Shown here in pieces: positions 33,443 to 42,147 of a stretch of DNA of 64,000 nucleotides. The position numbers and the translations under genes are program-made. Every line of letters begins with the position of its first letter. Position 1 is the first letter of the stretch. The notes under the pieces are model-generated. The model was not told the DNA's origin, ran no database searches, and saw only the letters and a program-made list of their open reading frames with translations. The stretch lies in assembly GCF_014904735.1 (NCBI RefSeq), contig NZ_JACZCR010000026.1:1-64000 (forward strand), in the 5' to 3' direction. Source of the DNA: Microbulbifer hainanensis. GTDB taxonomy: Bacteria; Pseudomonadota; Gammaproteobacteria; Pseudomonadales; Cellvibrionaceae.

Positions 33443-33886
33443 TCATTTGTCTTCGGTGTGCACCCGAACGGCCAGCACGTCACAACTGGCGCCGTGCAGG
33501 ACTCCGTTCGCGGTAGAGCCGAGCAGCAGGGCGAGGCCGTGACGGCCGTGGCTGCCGATAACCACGAGATCTGCTTGCATCTCCTCGGCCAGGCGGTGAA
33601 TTTCGGTGGCCGGTTGTCCCAGTACCACATGCTGGCGCTCCGCTGGGATATTCAGCTGGGCGGCAGCCTTGCGCAACTGTTCCTTGGCCTGGGTCTGCAG
33701 CTGCTCCTGGACCTCTGAGAGATCCATGGGAATGTCTCCGCCATAGGCGAAGGTGAGCGGCTCGATGACGTGGGCGAGAGTAAGTTCCGCGTCACAGGCG
33801 GCGCCGATCGTGCCGGCTTTCTGCAGTACCTGGGACGATTCTTCCGATAGATCCAGACCGATTAAAATGCGCTTGTAGCTGGTCAT
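33443..33886 (-). CDS. Universal stress protein (UspA family)
   Basis: A 147-residue single Usp domain. It starts MTSYKRILIGLDLSEESSQVL, has a central HVIEPLTFAYG segment, and shows the nucleotide-binding signature GSHGRHGLALLLGSTANGVL (G-2x-G-9x-G-S/T) near residues 112-131, so it is of the ATP-binding type. Either ATG 33886 or a GTG two codons upstream could be the start; AAGGAG lies 4 nt before the GTG and 10 nt before the ATG. Usp proteins are induced by growth arrest and envelope or DNA stress. The specific role here is not readable. Confidence 0.92.
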   Translation of the reverse strand: MTSYKRILIGLDLSEESSQVLQKAGTIGAACDAELTLAHVIEPLTFAYGGDIPMDLSEVQEQLQTQAKEQLRKAAAQLNIPAERQHVVLGQPATEIHRLAEEMQADLVVIGSHGRHGLALLLGSTANGVLHGASCDVLAVRVHTEDK

Positions 33887-34036
33887 AGGCACTTCGCTCC
33901 TTTCCGTTAGTGTCTGTTTTCATCGCGAGTAGTGGCGGGCGACCTCACCGAAAGTCTACTTTAAAAAAATCCGGTTGACAGAAATAGCACTGCTCCATCC
34001 AAAATGGACGCCGATTTCCACTGACGAGGAGTGGCT

Positions 34037-34561
34037 ATGTCCGCTTGGCTTCCCGTGATTATTATTCTCCTGGCCGTGACTCTGGTGGTGGGCCCGGTGA
34101 TGTGGCTCAAACCCAGTGGGCGCGACCGCCAACTTGCCGCATTGCGCCAGCGTGCCGCGAAGGCGGGCATGTCCGTGCAAATGCTGCCGCTGCCATCGGC
34201 GATGGGTGAGGGCACCGCTGCGGTATACATCCACCGCTGGCGCGACCCGCGGCGGTTGCAGACGGGCTGGATCCTGGAATTGCAGCGAATGTCACACGAA
34301 CTGCACTTTTCCGATCGCTGGGACTGGAAGAACAAGCGCAGTGCGCCGGAAGCAGCCTGGGAACCTCTGCGCGAATTGCTGGCCCAACTGCCCGGAGACG
34401 CCTGTGCTGTTGTCGCGAGCCATGGCGGCCTGGGCGTGCAGTGGCGGGAAAATACCGGGGAGCGCGGAATGACGGCGCTGGAGCACTCCCTGCCGGAATT
34501 CGCTCCCATTATAGAGGAAGCAATTCGCCAGCCGCGCCGGGATGGAGAATCCCCCAAATAG
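34037..34561 (+). CDS. Conserved hypothetical single-pass membrane protein
   Basis: A 174-residue protein that starts with one membrane helix (WLPVIIILLAVTLVVGPVMWL, residues 3-23). A cytoplasmic domain follows that begins KPSGRDRQLAALRQRAAKAGM and later contains TAAVYIHRW and DRWDWKNKRSAP. The same pattern is common near topA in related gammaproteobacteria, but no function is known. ATG 34037 has GAGGAG five bases upstream. It lies ahead of topA on the same strand, with the topA promoter between them. Confidence 0.75.
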   Translation: MSAWLPVIIILLAVTLVVGPVMWLKPSGRDRQLAALRQRAAKAGMSVQMLPLPSAMGEGTAAVYIHRWRDPRRLQTGWILELQRMSHELHFSDRWDWKNKRSAPEAAWEPLRELLAQLPGDACAVVASHGGLGVQWRENTGERGMTALEHSLPEFAPIIEEAIRQPRRDGESPK

Positions 34562-34672
34562 GGTGCGGTGCGGCGGTTTGCGGGCGCTAAGGGCGACCCG
34601 CTGGCGGCCCGCCAGCCAGCAATTTTATTCCCCCAGAACGGCCGGTCGCGAGAAAGAATTTGGCCAGTTTGC

Positions 34673-34701
34673 TTGACCGCACTGGGGGCGGAGCTTATAT
34701 A
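34673..34701 (+). promoter_or_regulatory. Sigma70 promoter for topA
   Basis: TTGACC (34673-34678), a 17-base spacer, then TATATA (34696-34701), about 70 nt before the topA start. Spacing is ideal and both hexamers are close to consensus. The GC-rich discriminator (ttcgcgcagcgcgg) fits a supercoiling-sensitive promoter, as known for topA in E. coli. Confidence 0.6.
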
Positions 34702-34779
34702 TTCGCGCAGCGCGGCCCTTCGTAAACGGGCTGTCGGGTGTGCGAAAGCTGTAAATTTTCTATTTAAAATCAAATGCTT

Positions 34780-37461
34780 ATGGGTAAATCACTGGTCATC
34801 GTCGAATCACCGGCCAAAGCGAAAACCATCAACAAGTATCTCGGTAAGGACTTCGTGGTGAAGTCCAGCGTCGGTCATATTCGCGATTTGCCCACCGGCG
34901 GTGGCAACAAGCAACCGGTCGATGCCAAGGAGCGCGCGCGCCGCGCTGCCGAAACGCGCAAGCTGTCTCCGGAAGACAAGGCGATCTACAAGCGCAAGAA
35001 AAATCGCGAGCAGCTGATCAAGCGCATGGGCATCGACCCGGATCACAACTGGGAAGCCCACTACGAAATTCTGCCGGGTAAGGAAAAGGTGGTCAGTGAG
35101 CTGCGCAAGCTCGCCGCCAATGCCGACCACATCTACCTCGCGACGGACTTGGACCGCGAGGGGGAGGCTATCGCCTGGCATCTGCGCGAGGCGATTGGTG
35201 GCGACGATAACCGCTATCGCCGCGTGGTGTTCAATGAAATCACCAAATCCGCGATTCAGGAGGCCTTCAAGGATCCGGGCCCGCTGAATATCAACCGGGT
35301 CAATGCCCAGCAGGCGCGCCGGTTTTTGGACCGGATCGTTGGCTATATGGTCTCCCCCCTGCTGTGGGAGAAAGTCGCAAGGGGCCTGTCCGCCGGGCGG
35401 GTGCAATCGGTGGCGGTCCGCCTGGTCGTGGAGCGCGAGCGCGAGATTCGTGCATTTATTCCCGAAGAGTACTGGACGCTGTTTGCCGACACGGCCACTA
35501 CGGGTAGCGATGCGCTGCGCCTGGAAGTCAAAAAGCAGAGTGGCGAGGCCTTCCGTCCGACCAATGAAACGCAGGCCAGTGCTGCGGTACAGGCCCTGCA
35601 GGGCAGCGATTTCACTGTCAGTGCCCGGGACGACAAGCCCACCAGCTCCAAGCCGACGGCGCCGTACATCACGTCCACCCTGCAGCAGGCGGCGAGCAAT
35701 CGTCTTGGCTTCAGCGTGAAGAAAACCATGATGCTGGCCCAGCGCCTCTATGAGGCGGGACACATCACCTATATGCGTACCGACTCTACCAACCTCAGTA
35801 AGGAAGCGGTGGAATCCGTGCGCGAATTTATCGGCGAAAATTACGGCGATAAATACCTGCCCGACGCCCCAAACAGCTACAGCAGCAAAGAGGGCGCACA
35901 GGAGGCGCACGAGGCGATCCGCCCATCGGACGTGCGCGTGCAGCCCAATATGCTGTCCGGCGTTGAGCGGGACGCGGAGCGCCTGTACAACCTGATCTGG
36001 CAGCAGTTTGTCGCCTGTCAGATGACGCCGGCCCAGTTTACTTCCACTTCGGTGGTGGTCACCGCCGGCGATTTCGAGCTGCGCGCCCGCGGCCGGGTGA
36101 TCCGTTTCGACGGCTTCCTCAAAGTGACGCCACCGACCAGCAAGAAAGACGAAGACATGGTGTTGCCGGACGTGAAGGTCGGCGAAAAACTCGCGCTGAA
36201 GAAGCTCGACCCGAAGCAGCACTTTACCAAGCCGCCGGCGCGCTTCAGCGAAGCCGCACTGGTCAAGGAGCTGGAGAAGCGCGGTATCGGCCGCCCCTCC
36301 ACCTATGCGTCCATCATTTCGACGATTCAGGATCGCGGCTACGTGCGCCTGGAAAACCGGCGTTTCTACGCGGAAAAGATGGGTGACATTGTTACCGACC
36401 GTCTGAGTGAAAGCTTTACCAACCTGATGGATTACGGTTTTACCGCGAATCTGGAAGAGTCCCTCGATTCGGTGGCCGACGGGGACAAGGGCTGGAAGGA
36501 TCTGCTGAACGAGTTCTTCAAGGATTTTTCCTCGCGATTGGAAAAGGCCCAGGACACCGACAACGGCATGCGCCGCAATACGCCCACCGATACCGATATC
36601 GAGTGCAGTAAATGCGGCCGCCATATGCAGATTCGTACTGGCTCCACCGGCGTTTTCCTCGGTTGCTCCGGTTATGCGCTGCCGCCGAAAGAGCGCTGCA
36701 CGAACACCATGAACCTGGTGTCGGGCGAGGAAGCGGTGGATGCGGACAAGGACGAGGAGGCGGAAACCCGCCAGCTGCGCGAGAAACGCCGCTGTGCCAA
36801 GTGCGGCACAGCGATGGACAGCTATCTGCTTGACGAACACCGCAAGCTGCACATTTGCGGCAACAACCCGGATTGCAATGGCTACGAAGTAGAGCAGGGC
36901 ACCTTCAAGATCAAGGGTTACGATGGCCCTGTGATCGAGTGCGATAAATGCGGCAGTGATATGCAGTTGAAGTCCGGCCGCTTCGGCAAGTATTTCGGCT
37001 GCACTAACGAAGACTGCAAGAACACCCGCAAGCTGCTCAAAAACGGTCAGCCGGCGCCGCCGAAAATGGATCCGGTCCCCATGCCTGAGCTGCCCTGCCA
37101 GAAAGTGGAAGACCACTACATCCTGCGCGATGGGGCTTCCGGGCTGTTCCTGGCCGCGAGTCAGTTCCCGAAAAACCGCGAGACCCGCGCGCCGCTGGTC
37201 AAGGAACTGCTGCCACACAAGGATGCGATCGATCCCAAGTACACATTCCTGTTCTCGGCACCGACTGAGGACGATCAGGGACGCGATACGGTGGTGCGCT
37301 TCAGTCGCAAGACCCAGGAGCAGTACGTGCAATCGGAAGAAGAGGGCAAAGCCACTGGCTGGCGTGCGTTCTACCGCGATGGCAAGTGGCAGATTGACGC
37401 GGGCAGTAAGACTGCCGCCAAACGCAAGCCGGCCAAAAAATCGGCAAAATCTGCGAAATGA
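34780..37461 (+). CDS. topA: DNA topoisomerase I
   Basis: Type IA topoisomerase that relaxes negative supercoils. The 893-residue protein begins with the Toprim domain ([21 protein letters not shown], then [17 protein letters not shown] near 124 with the metal-binding DxD). [19 protein letters not shown] is near 172. [12 protein letters not shown] near 328 holds the active tyrosine. The C-terminal part has three zinc-ribbon modules: CSKCGRHMQ near 610, [10 protein letters not shown] near 673, CDKCGSDMQ near 723. A basic Lys-rich tail ([13 protein letters not shown]) ends the protein. The start at ATG 34780 matches the E. coli N-terminus; an ATG two codons upstream is in frame. The next gene overlaps its stop by 4 nt. 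Confidence 0.97.
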   Translation: MGKSLVIVESPAKAKTINKYLGKDFVVKSSVGHIRDLPTGGGNKQPVDAKERARRAAETRKLSPEDKAIYKRKKNREQLIKRMGIDPDHNWEAHYEILPGKEKVVSELRKLAANADHIYLATDLDREGEAIAWHLREAIGGDDNRYRRVVFNEITKSAIQEAFKDPGPLNINRVNAQQARRFLDRIVGYMVSPLLWEKVARGLSAGRVQSVAVRLVVEREREIRAFIPEEYWTLFADTATTGSDALRLEVKKQSGEAFRPTNETQASAAVQALQGSDFTVSARDDKPTSSKPTAPYITSTLQQAASNRLGFSVKKTMMLAQRLYEAGHITYMRTDSTNLSKEAVESVREFIGENYGDKYLPDAPNSYSSKEGAQEAHEAIRPSDVRVQPNMLSGVERDAERLYNLIWQQFVACQMTPAQFTSTSVVVTAGDFELRARGRVIRFDGFLKVTPPTSKKDEDMVLPDVKVGEKLALKKLDPKQHFTKPPARFSEAALVKELEKRGIGRPSTYASIISTIQDRGYVRLENRRFYAEKMGDIVTDRLSESFTNLMDYGFTANLEESLDSVADGDKGWKDLLNEFFKDFSSRLEKAQDTDNGMRRNTPTDTDIECSKCGRHMQIRTGSTGVFLGCSGYALPPKERCTNTMNLVSGEEAVDADKDEEAETRQLREKRRCAKCGTAMDSYLLDEHRKLHICGNNPDCNGYEVEQGTFKIKGYDGPVIECDKCGSDMQLKSGRFGKYFGCTNEDCKNTRKLLKNGQPAPPKMDPVPMPELPCQKVEDHYILRDGASGLFLAASQFPKNRETRAPLVKELLPHKDAIDPKYTFLFSAPTEDDQGRDTVVRFSRKTQEQYVQSEEEGKATGWRAFYRDGKWQIDAGSKTAAKRKPAKKSAKSAK

Positions 37462-37952
37462 GTAATCCGTACACCGGGGCGGTGGCATCCGCCCTGCGTA
37501 AAGCTGAGCTGCTGCTGCAGGCCGGAGTGGGTGATGCGCCCACGCGCGCTGCCATTCAGGATGCGGTAGTGCTGGAGTTGTGGCGCGCTTACCGCGCCTT
37601 TCTCGCCGAACTGGCTTACCAGCTGCAGCTGGGCGTCGAGCCTGAATCGGCCCGGGCGCTGGCGGATAGGGCCAGTGCGATGGGCAAGACCTGTGCTGAA
37701 GCGGCCGAACTGTGCGGCCTGGGCGCGGATGATGACAGCTGGCTGGCGCAGCTGCAGGTCACCTGGGTGCAGCTGTGGAGCTTCTCCAGCGAGAGCGGCC
37801 AGCGCAAAGCGGGTGGGGCGGTCGACCTGATACCGGCGCGCAACCTGTCTGCGCCGCAGAGCAGGGTGCTCGATTTCGCAACCCTCGACGAATGGCGCAG
37901 GGCCCTGGCGGAACTGGTGCGGCGCCAGCGGGCGCATTCCGAAGAGTGGTGA
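37458..37952 (+). CDS. DUF6586-type conserved hypothetical protein
   Basis: A 164-residue, mostly helical soluble protein ([13 protein letters not shown] near 11-23, [20 protein letters not shown] near 38-57). It starts inside the topA stop (ATGA), so it is translated with topA. A protein of this kind sits downstream of topA in Pseudomonas (position of PA3010, from memory). No catalytic motif is visible and its function is unknown. Confidence 0.75.
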   Translation: MSNPYTGAVASALRKAELLLQAGVGDAPTRAAIQDAVVLELWRAYRAFLAELAYQLQLGVEPESARALADRASAMGKTCAEAAELCGLGADDDSWLAQLQVTWVQLWSFSSESGQRKAGGAVDLIPARNLSAPQSRVLDFATLDEWRRALAELVRRQRAHSEEW

Positions 37953-38028
37953 GTTGAATTCGGCGACGCCTGAATCTCCCCGTGTGCCTGTGTTACACTG
38001 CGCACAAACCGATGTTAGGGAGAAATGA

Positions 38029-38283
38029 ATGTCCTCCGAGACCTTTGAGATAATCGAGCTCGCCAATGGTGATGTGGCGTTGCGCCGTGCCGGTCACAAG
38101 GAGGAGCCGCTCGTGCGCATTCACTTTTCTGACGAGAGCCTCCAGTTCCTGCGCGAACACAAAATTGCGATCGCCCGTGCCATGCTGGAAGCGGGTATTG
38201 AGGCTGTACAAAATATCGACGAAATAGATCCGGAATTCCACGAAGAGGAAGAGCTGGAGCCGGTCAACCACACCATTCACTGA
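38029..38283 (+). CDS. Small conserved hypothetical protein between topA and lexA
   Basis: An 84-residue acidic protein with the conserved start FEIIELANGDVALRRAG, then VRIHFSDESLQFL, and an acidic tail EEEELEPV. It has a good GGGAG Shine-Dalgarno six bases before ATG 38029. A similar small protein is encoded next to lexA in pseudomonads. Function is unknown; it could be expressed with topA or from its own promoter. Confidence 0.75.
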   Translation: MSSETFEIIELANGDVALRRAGHKEEPLVRIHFSDESLQFLREHKIAIARAMLEAGIEAVQNIDEIDPEFHEEEELEPVNHTIH

Positions 38284-38380
38284 GCAGCCGCACCAGCACC
38301 TGACTATAGGTTCGGCAACTGCTTCCCATGGCGTCCGCCCTCCGCTCGAGATCGGACTGGTGCCGGCCCTCCGGAACCGT

Positions 38381-38986
38381 TTATGGGGTCTGGCGAATCA
38401 CCCCCACTGCCAGGCCCTCGATGGCAAAATGCTTGTCCCGCATATCCACCTGAATCACATCAAAGTCTTCGTTTTCCGGCAATAGCTGCACGGTGGCCTG
38501 GTTGCCCTTGCGCCGGAAGCGCTTGACCGTTACCTCATCTTCGATACGGGCCACCACTATCTGGCCATTGCGAACCTGGTCTGTGCGCTGAACGGCCAGC
38601 AGGTCGCCGTCGAGAATACCCGCATCGCGCATACTCATTCCGTGTACACGCAGCAGGTAGTCGGCTGGCGGGTGGAAAAAGTCAGACGGCAGATCACAGT
38701 AATCTTCGATGTTTTCCTCTGCCAGAATTGGGTTGCCCGCGGCGACGCGACCAATGATCGGCAGGCCCGGCTGGTAATCCGGAATGCGGATGCCTCGCGA
38801 AGCCCCGGCGACCATTTCGATCGCACCTTTGCGCGCCAGCGCTTTGAGGTGTTCCTCGGCGGCATTGGGGGATCGGAACCCCAGCTCCTGGGCAATCTCC
38901 GCGCGAGTGGGTGGGTACCCGGTATCTTCTAGATAAGCCTTGATGAGCTCGAGTACCTGAGCCTGGCGGGCAGTGAGGTTGGTCAT
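38381..38986 (-). CDS. lexA: LexA repressor
   Basis: SOS repressor, 201 residues. The N-terminal winged helix is [47 protein letters not shown], with the typical operator-reading helix. The self-cleavage site is the Ala-Gly of [12 protein letters not shown] near residue 84. The catalytic pair is Ser in [15 protein letters not shown] near 119 and Lys in [13 protein letters not shown] near 156. ATG 38986 has AGGTGA before it; a GTG at 38995 is in frame but less likely. Two LexA boxes lie 20-55 nt upstream, so it is self-repressed. Divergent from the LOG gene. Confidence 0.97.
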   Translation of the reverse strand: MTNLTARQAQVLELIKAYLEDTGYPPTRAEIAQELGFRSPNAAEEHLKALARKGAIEMVAGASRGIRIPDYQPGLPIIGRVAAGNPILAEENIEDYCDLPSDFFHPPADYLLRVHGMSMRDAGILDGDLLAVQRTDQVRNGQIVVARIEDEVTVKRFRRKGNQATVQLLPENEDFDVIQVDMRDKHFAIEGLAVGVIRQTP

Positions 38987-39006
38987 GAAAGTCACCTGAT
39001 CTGTTT

Positions 39007-39022
39007 CTGTATTTATATACAG
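39007..39022. promoter_or_regulatory. LexA box 1
   Basis: Palindrome ctgtatttatatacag, the CTG-N10-CAG operator of gammaproteobacterial LexA, just downstream of the lexA -10 and 20 nt from the start codon. Confidence 0.85.
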
Positions 39023-39025
39023 TTG

Positions 39026-39041
39026 CTGTGATTATATACAG
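39026..39041. promoter_or_regulatory. LexA box 2
   Basis: Palindrome ctgtgattatatacag, second CTG-N10-CAG operator, covering the lexA -10 hexamer and spaced 19 nt centre to centre from box 1. It may also influence the divergent LOG gene at 39150. Confidence 0.85.
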
Positions 39042-39058
39042 ATTCGGTGGGGGCGCAA
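39031..39058 (-). promoter_or_regulatory. lexA promoter
   Basis: Reading the minus strand: TTGCGC (39058-39053), a 16-base spacer, TATAAT (39036-39031). The -10 lies inside the upstream LexA box, which explains autoregulation. Confidence 0.65.
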
Positions 39059-39149
39059 TGTTTCCGCTGTTGTCGCGTCAAGCTGCTAAAGTGAAGACAG
39101 GAAGAATAAAGGTTCTGTCGAAAGACGCGACAAAAAAGGAAGTACAATA

Positions 39150-39788
39150 ATGCTTGATGCCAAGATGCCCGAAGCCTGGCGTGTGCTGCGTATTCAGTCT
39201 GAACTTGTGGATGGGATAGAGCGATTGATTAAGCTAAGCGGCGCGGTCACCGTATTCGGAAGCGCGCGTTTTAGCGAGGATTCGCGGGAATACAAACAGG
39301 GCGTTCGCCTGGGCGAGCTGCTTGCCGCCGAGGGGATTCCGGTCATTACCGGCGGTGGACCGGGTTTGATGGAAGCCTGTAACCGCGGTGCCTATCCACA
39401 GCCGGGTTCCTCCATCGGTCTCAATATCGAACTGCCTTTCGAACAGGAAGCCAATCCTTACCAGGATATCAGCCTCCATTTTCGTTATTTTTTTGTGCGC
39501 AAATTTATGTTTGTGAAACATGCGGTGGGCTTTGTCGGCCTGCCGGGTGGATACGGCACATTGGACGAGTTATTTGAGGCGCTAACACTGGTGCAGACGC
39601 ACAAGGTGCGTCAATTTCCGATCGTGTTGGTGGGCAAGCGCTACTGGTCCGGCCTGCATGACTGGCTGGTGGATACGGCGCTCGAGCACAGCTGTATCGA
39701 CGCATCGGATCTCGAGCTGTTTCGGATCGTCGATAGCGTGGACGAGGCGGCGGAAATCATTATCAAGTTTATCCGCGAAAGGGAGTAG
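39150..39788 (+). CDS. LOG-family / TIGR00730 Rossmann-fold protein
   Basis: A 212-residue protein of the lysine-decarboxylase-like LOG family. Members studied hydrolyse nucleoside 5'-monophosphates with release of the base (cytokinin-activating LOG, bacterial PpnN). The motifs ITGGGPGLMEACNRGAY near residue 65 and GLPGGYGTLDELFEAL near 131 form the signature PGGxGTxxE and nucleotide site. ARF near 32 and the RYFFVRKFMFVKHA stretch are also typical. It faces lexA across the SOS operators, a place occupied by a sulA-like gene in Pseudomonas. A substrate here cannot be inferred. Confidence 0.88.
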   Translation: MLDAKMPEAWRVLRIQSELVDGIERLIKLSGAVTVFGSARFSEDSREYKQGVRLGELLAAEGIPVITGGGPGLMEACNRGAYPQPGSSIGLNIELPFEQEANPYQDISLHFRYFFVRKFMFVKHAVGFVGLPGGYGTLDELFEALTLVQTHKVRQFPIVLVGKRYWSGLHDWLVDTALEHSCIDASDLELFRIVDSVDEAAEIIIKFIRERE

Positions 39789-39803
39789 CGGGTTTTGATG
39801 ATA

Positions 39804-39832
39804 GGGAAGCCCGACTGCCAAGTGGGCTTCCC
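39804..39832. terminator. Bidirectional hairpin terminator after the LOG gene
   Basis: A 9-bp perfect stem (gggaagccc / gggcttccc) with an 11-base loop, between two convergent genes (16 nt from the LOG stop, 20 nt from the other). A short AT-rich run follows on the plus strand, and on the minus strand a mixed run with several T/A. Confidence 0.55.
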
Positions 39833-39851
39833 GTATATTATCGGCGTGTGA

Positions 39852-40175
39852 TCAGAACGGGGATTCGTCGGTGCCGGCGAAATTCTCGCCCTCGAGATTG
39901 TCCAGCGGATTGCCGCGCCCGATCGCAGTGTTGCCATTGGAGTCGGGACTCTGCTCTACGGCTGTCATTCCGTAGGCGATATTTGCATCTTCGGGTGGTG
40001 CCGCATCGACGATCGGCAGGCTGTGCCACTGGCTCATTTCAAATTCGTCCAGCGTCCCGTCCAGGTACTGTACTTCGACTGTGTGCGCGAACTCATCAAT
40101 GGCCACGATTTCGAACAGTGCGCCGTCCTCGATGTTTTCAAACCAGTTGCCGATATCCGGTAGTCTCTGTCCCAT
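39852..40175 (-). CDS. DUF6763-like small conserved protein
   Basis: A 107-residue acidic protein starting MGQRLPDIGNWFENIEDGALFEIVAID, followed by VEVQYLDGTLDEFEMSQW. This beta-rich pattern matches a small family of unknown function in gammaproteobacteria. ATG 40175 is preferred because AGGGG lies nine bases upstream; the open frame extends ten codons further to a TTG. The C-terminal half is Asn/Glu-rich and looks disordered. Confidence 0.65.
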   Translation of the reverse strand: MGQRLPDIGNWFENIEDGALFEIVAIDEFAHTVEVQYLDGTLDEFEMSQWHSLPIVDAAPPEDANIAYGMTAVEQSPDSNGNTAIGRGNPLDNLEGENFAGTDESPF

Positions 40176-40275
40176 GACCGATTGCCCCTGATAGTTGTTC
40201 ATCAAATCTAGTGTCTGTCCGCCGGGCTCAGTAACGGCGTCATTTGGCGCCTGATGTGCTAATCTGCTGTTTTGC

Positions 40276-40289
40276 CAAACAACTGTTTT
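40276..40289. promoter_or_regulatory. Candidate PsrA operator upstream of psrA
   Basis: caaacaactgtttt, an imperfect CAAAC-N4-GTTTT palindrome that matches the G/CAAAC-N(2-4)-GTTTG/C pattern described for Pseudomonas PsrA, 20 nt before the psrA start. Supports autoregulation; called by eye. Confidence 0.5.
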
Positions 40290-40309
40290 AATCGTTGGTT
40301 TAAATCTGT

Positions 40310-40942
40310 ATGAGCCAGACGGATACTGTCAGTCGAATTCTGGATGCGGCCGAGGTGCTGTTTGCCGAGCGCGGCTTTACCGAGACATCTCTGCGCACCA
40401 TCACCAGTACGGCCGGAGTCAACCTCGCCGCAGTAAACTACCATTTCGGCTCAAAAAAAGAATTGATCCAGGCGGTATTCGAGCGCTTTCTGACGCCATT
40501 TACCCAGACGCTGGCAGATGAGCTGGATCGGCGTGTGACGGCGGGCCAGGCGGTGACTGTCGAGGGCCTGCTGGAGAGCCTCTACCGCGTCGGGATGGGC
40601 AGCCTGGCTGCACAGGGGCGAGATCCCCAGCGCTTCATGCGCCTGCTGGGGCTGGCGTATACCCAGTACCAGGGGCATCTGCGCCGCTTTATCGTCTCCC
40701 GCTACGGGGACAGCTACCGGCGCTTTGCCGGACTGCTGGCCCAGGCGCTGCCGGGGCTGGATCCGGTGACTTTCTACTGGCGGCTCTATTTCATGCTGGG
40801 CGCCACCATCTTCACCCTGTCGAGCTTTGACGCCATCGAGGCTATCCTGAGGGAGGATTTCGGCGCGGAAAGCAGCCTGCCGGAGACGCTGGAGCGCCTT
40901 GTGCCGGCAGCGGCGGCGATGTTGAAGGTGGATGCCGACTAG
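40310..40942 (+). CDS. psrA: TetR-family regulator PsrA
   Basis: A 210-residue TetR regulator that is close to Pseudomonas PsrA over its length. The DNA-binding part is SRILDAAEVLFAERGFTETSLRTITSTAGVNLAAVNYHFGSKKELIQAVFERFL (residues 8-61). The ligand domain has RFMRLLGLAYTQYQGHLRRFI near 105 and FYWRLYFMLGATIFTLSS near 150. PsrA senses long-chain fatty acids and controls beta-oxidation genes, rpoS and itself. The order lexA, psrA, nagZ is that of pseudomonads, which supports orthology. A candidate self-operator lies 20 nt upstream. Confidence 0.88.
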   Translation: MSQTDTVSRILDAAEVLFAERGFTETSLRTITSTAGVNLAAVNYHFGSKKELIQAVFERFLTPFTQTLADELDRRVTAGQAVTVEGLLESLYRVGMGSLAAQGRDPQRFMRLLGLAYTQYQGHLRRFIVSRYGDSYRRFAGLLAQALPGLDPVTFYWRLYFMLGATIFTLSSFDAIEAILREDFGAESSLPETLERLVPAAAAMLKVDAD

Positions 40943-41088
40943 CGCCCCCTCCGGTACACGGTGAAACGCCGTGTTCCATCCGGGTGATTTTTGCCGGCGG
41001 TCACACTTTGTGAGCGAGAGGCAAGTATCATGGCAGCCGGCGGCAGCACAGTTGCCCGCGTAAGCTGTTGCGTTTCAAGGAGCTTTGT

Positions 41089-42105
41089 ATGTCTGCAATT
41101 CTTGGCCCGGTAATGATCGATATCGAGGGCCATTCACTCACGGCGGAAGACCGGGTACTGCTGGGCCATCCGCTGGTGGGCGGGCTGATCTTTTTTGCGC
41201 GCAACTTTCGCGACCGCCAGCAGTTGCAGGATCTGGTGGCGGCCATCCGCGCCGAGCGGCCGGATATCCTCCTGGCAGTGGATCAGGAAGGGGGCAGGGT
41301 GCAGCGCTTTCGCGATGAATTTACCCGCCTGCCGTCGATGCAGCAGCTGGCCGCACATGCCGATAGCGGACGCTTGAAAGATGTGGGTTGGCTGCTCGCC
41401 GCCGAGCTTCTCGCGGTGGGTGTCGATTTCAGCTTCGCCCCGGTTCTGGACGCGGACGACCAGCACTGCCGCATCGTCGGCGACCGGAGTTTCGCCGCCG
41501 ATCCTGCCCAGGTCGCCGCGCGGGTGCGCCCCTTCATGGAGGGTATGCACGAAGCGGGCATGGCCACGACCGGCAAGCACTTCCCGGGGCACGGGCATGT
41601 GCTTGAAGACAGTCACGAAGAACTGCCCGAAGACGAGCGCTCTCTGGCTGACGTGATGGCTTCCGATGCTTTGCCGTTTATCGAATGTATTCGAGAAGGT
41701 GAGCTGGATGCGGTCATGCCGGCCCATATCCGCTTTGTGCAGATGGATCAGCAACCGGTGGGCTTTTCCCGTTACTGGCTGCAGGAAATCCTGCGCGGCG
41801 AACTGGCTTTCGATGGGATCATATTCAGCGATGACCTGAGCATGGAGGGGGCCGGAGTAGCTGGCGGTTATGGCGCGCGGATACAGGCCGCGCTGGACGC
41901 CGGTTGCGATATGGGCGTGGTTTGCAACAATCGCGCAGGGGCGCTCGAGGTACTGGAGACATTGGACGGGTTCTGCCCGTCCCCCGCCTCCAGCGATCGG
42001 CTGCAACGTATGCGTGGCAAGCCGGCAATCAAATCCTGGGACGCGCTCGAAACCAGCGAGCGCTGGCAGGCCACCCGCGCCTGGCTGGCCAGTATTACAG
42101 GTTAA
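41089..42105 (+). CDS. nagZ: Beta-N-acetylhexosaminidase NagZ
   Basis: Cytoplasmic GH3 enzyme that removes GlcNAc from anhydro-muropeptides during cell-wall recycling; its products can induce AmpC in species that have it. The 338 residues start MSAILGPVMIDIEG, with VDQEGGRVQRFRDEFTRLPSM near 63 and the signature KHFPGHGHVLEDSHEELP near 162, which contains the catalytic-loop Asp-His pair. IIFSDDLSMEGAG near 243 holds the nucleophile Asp. ATG 41089 follows AAGGAG at good spacing; an in-frame ATG seven codons earlier is less likely. Downstream of psrA as in Pseudomonas. Confidence 0.94.
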   Translation: MSAILGPVMIDIEGHSLTAEDRVLLGHPLVGGLIFFARNFRDRQQLQDLVAAIRAERPDILLAVDQEGGRVQRFRDEFTRLPSMQQLAAHADSGRLKDVGWLLAAELLAVGVDFSFAPVLDADDQHCRIVGDRSFAADPAQVAARVRPFMEGMHEAGMATTGKHFPGHGHVLEDSHEELPEDERSLADVMASDALPFIECIREGELDAVMPAHIRFVQMDQQPVGFSRYWLQEILRGELAFDGIIFSDDLSMEGAGVAGGYGARIQAALDAGCDMGVVCNNRAGALEVLETLDGFCPSPASSDRLQRMRGKPAIKSWDALETSERWQATRAWLASITG

Positions 42106-42147
42106 TAGCAGAATTTTTTCAGATACAAAGGAAAGGAGCTGTAGTCG

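Noticed and set aside
34807..37488. 893-codon open frame on the minus strand opposite topA
   Set aside because: It mirrors topA in GC-rich sequence and shows no protein motifs, while the plus strand is an unmistakable topoisomerase I.
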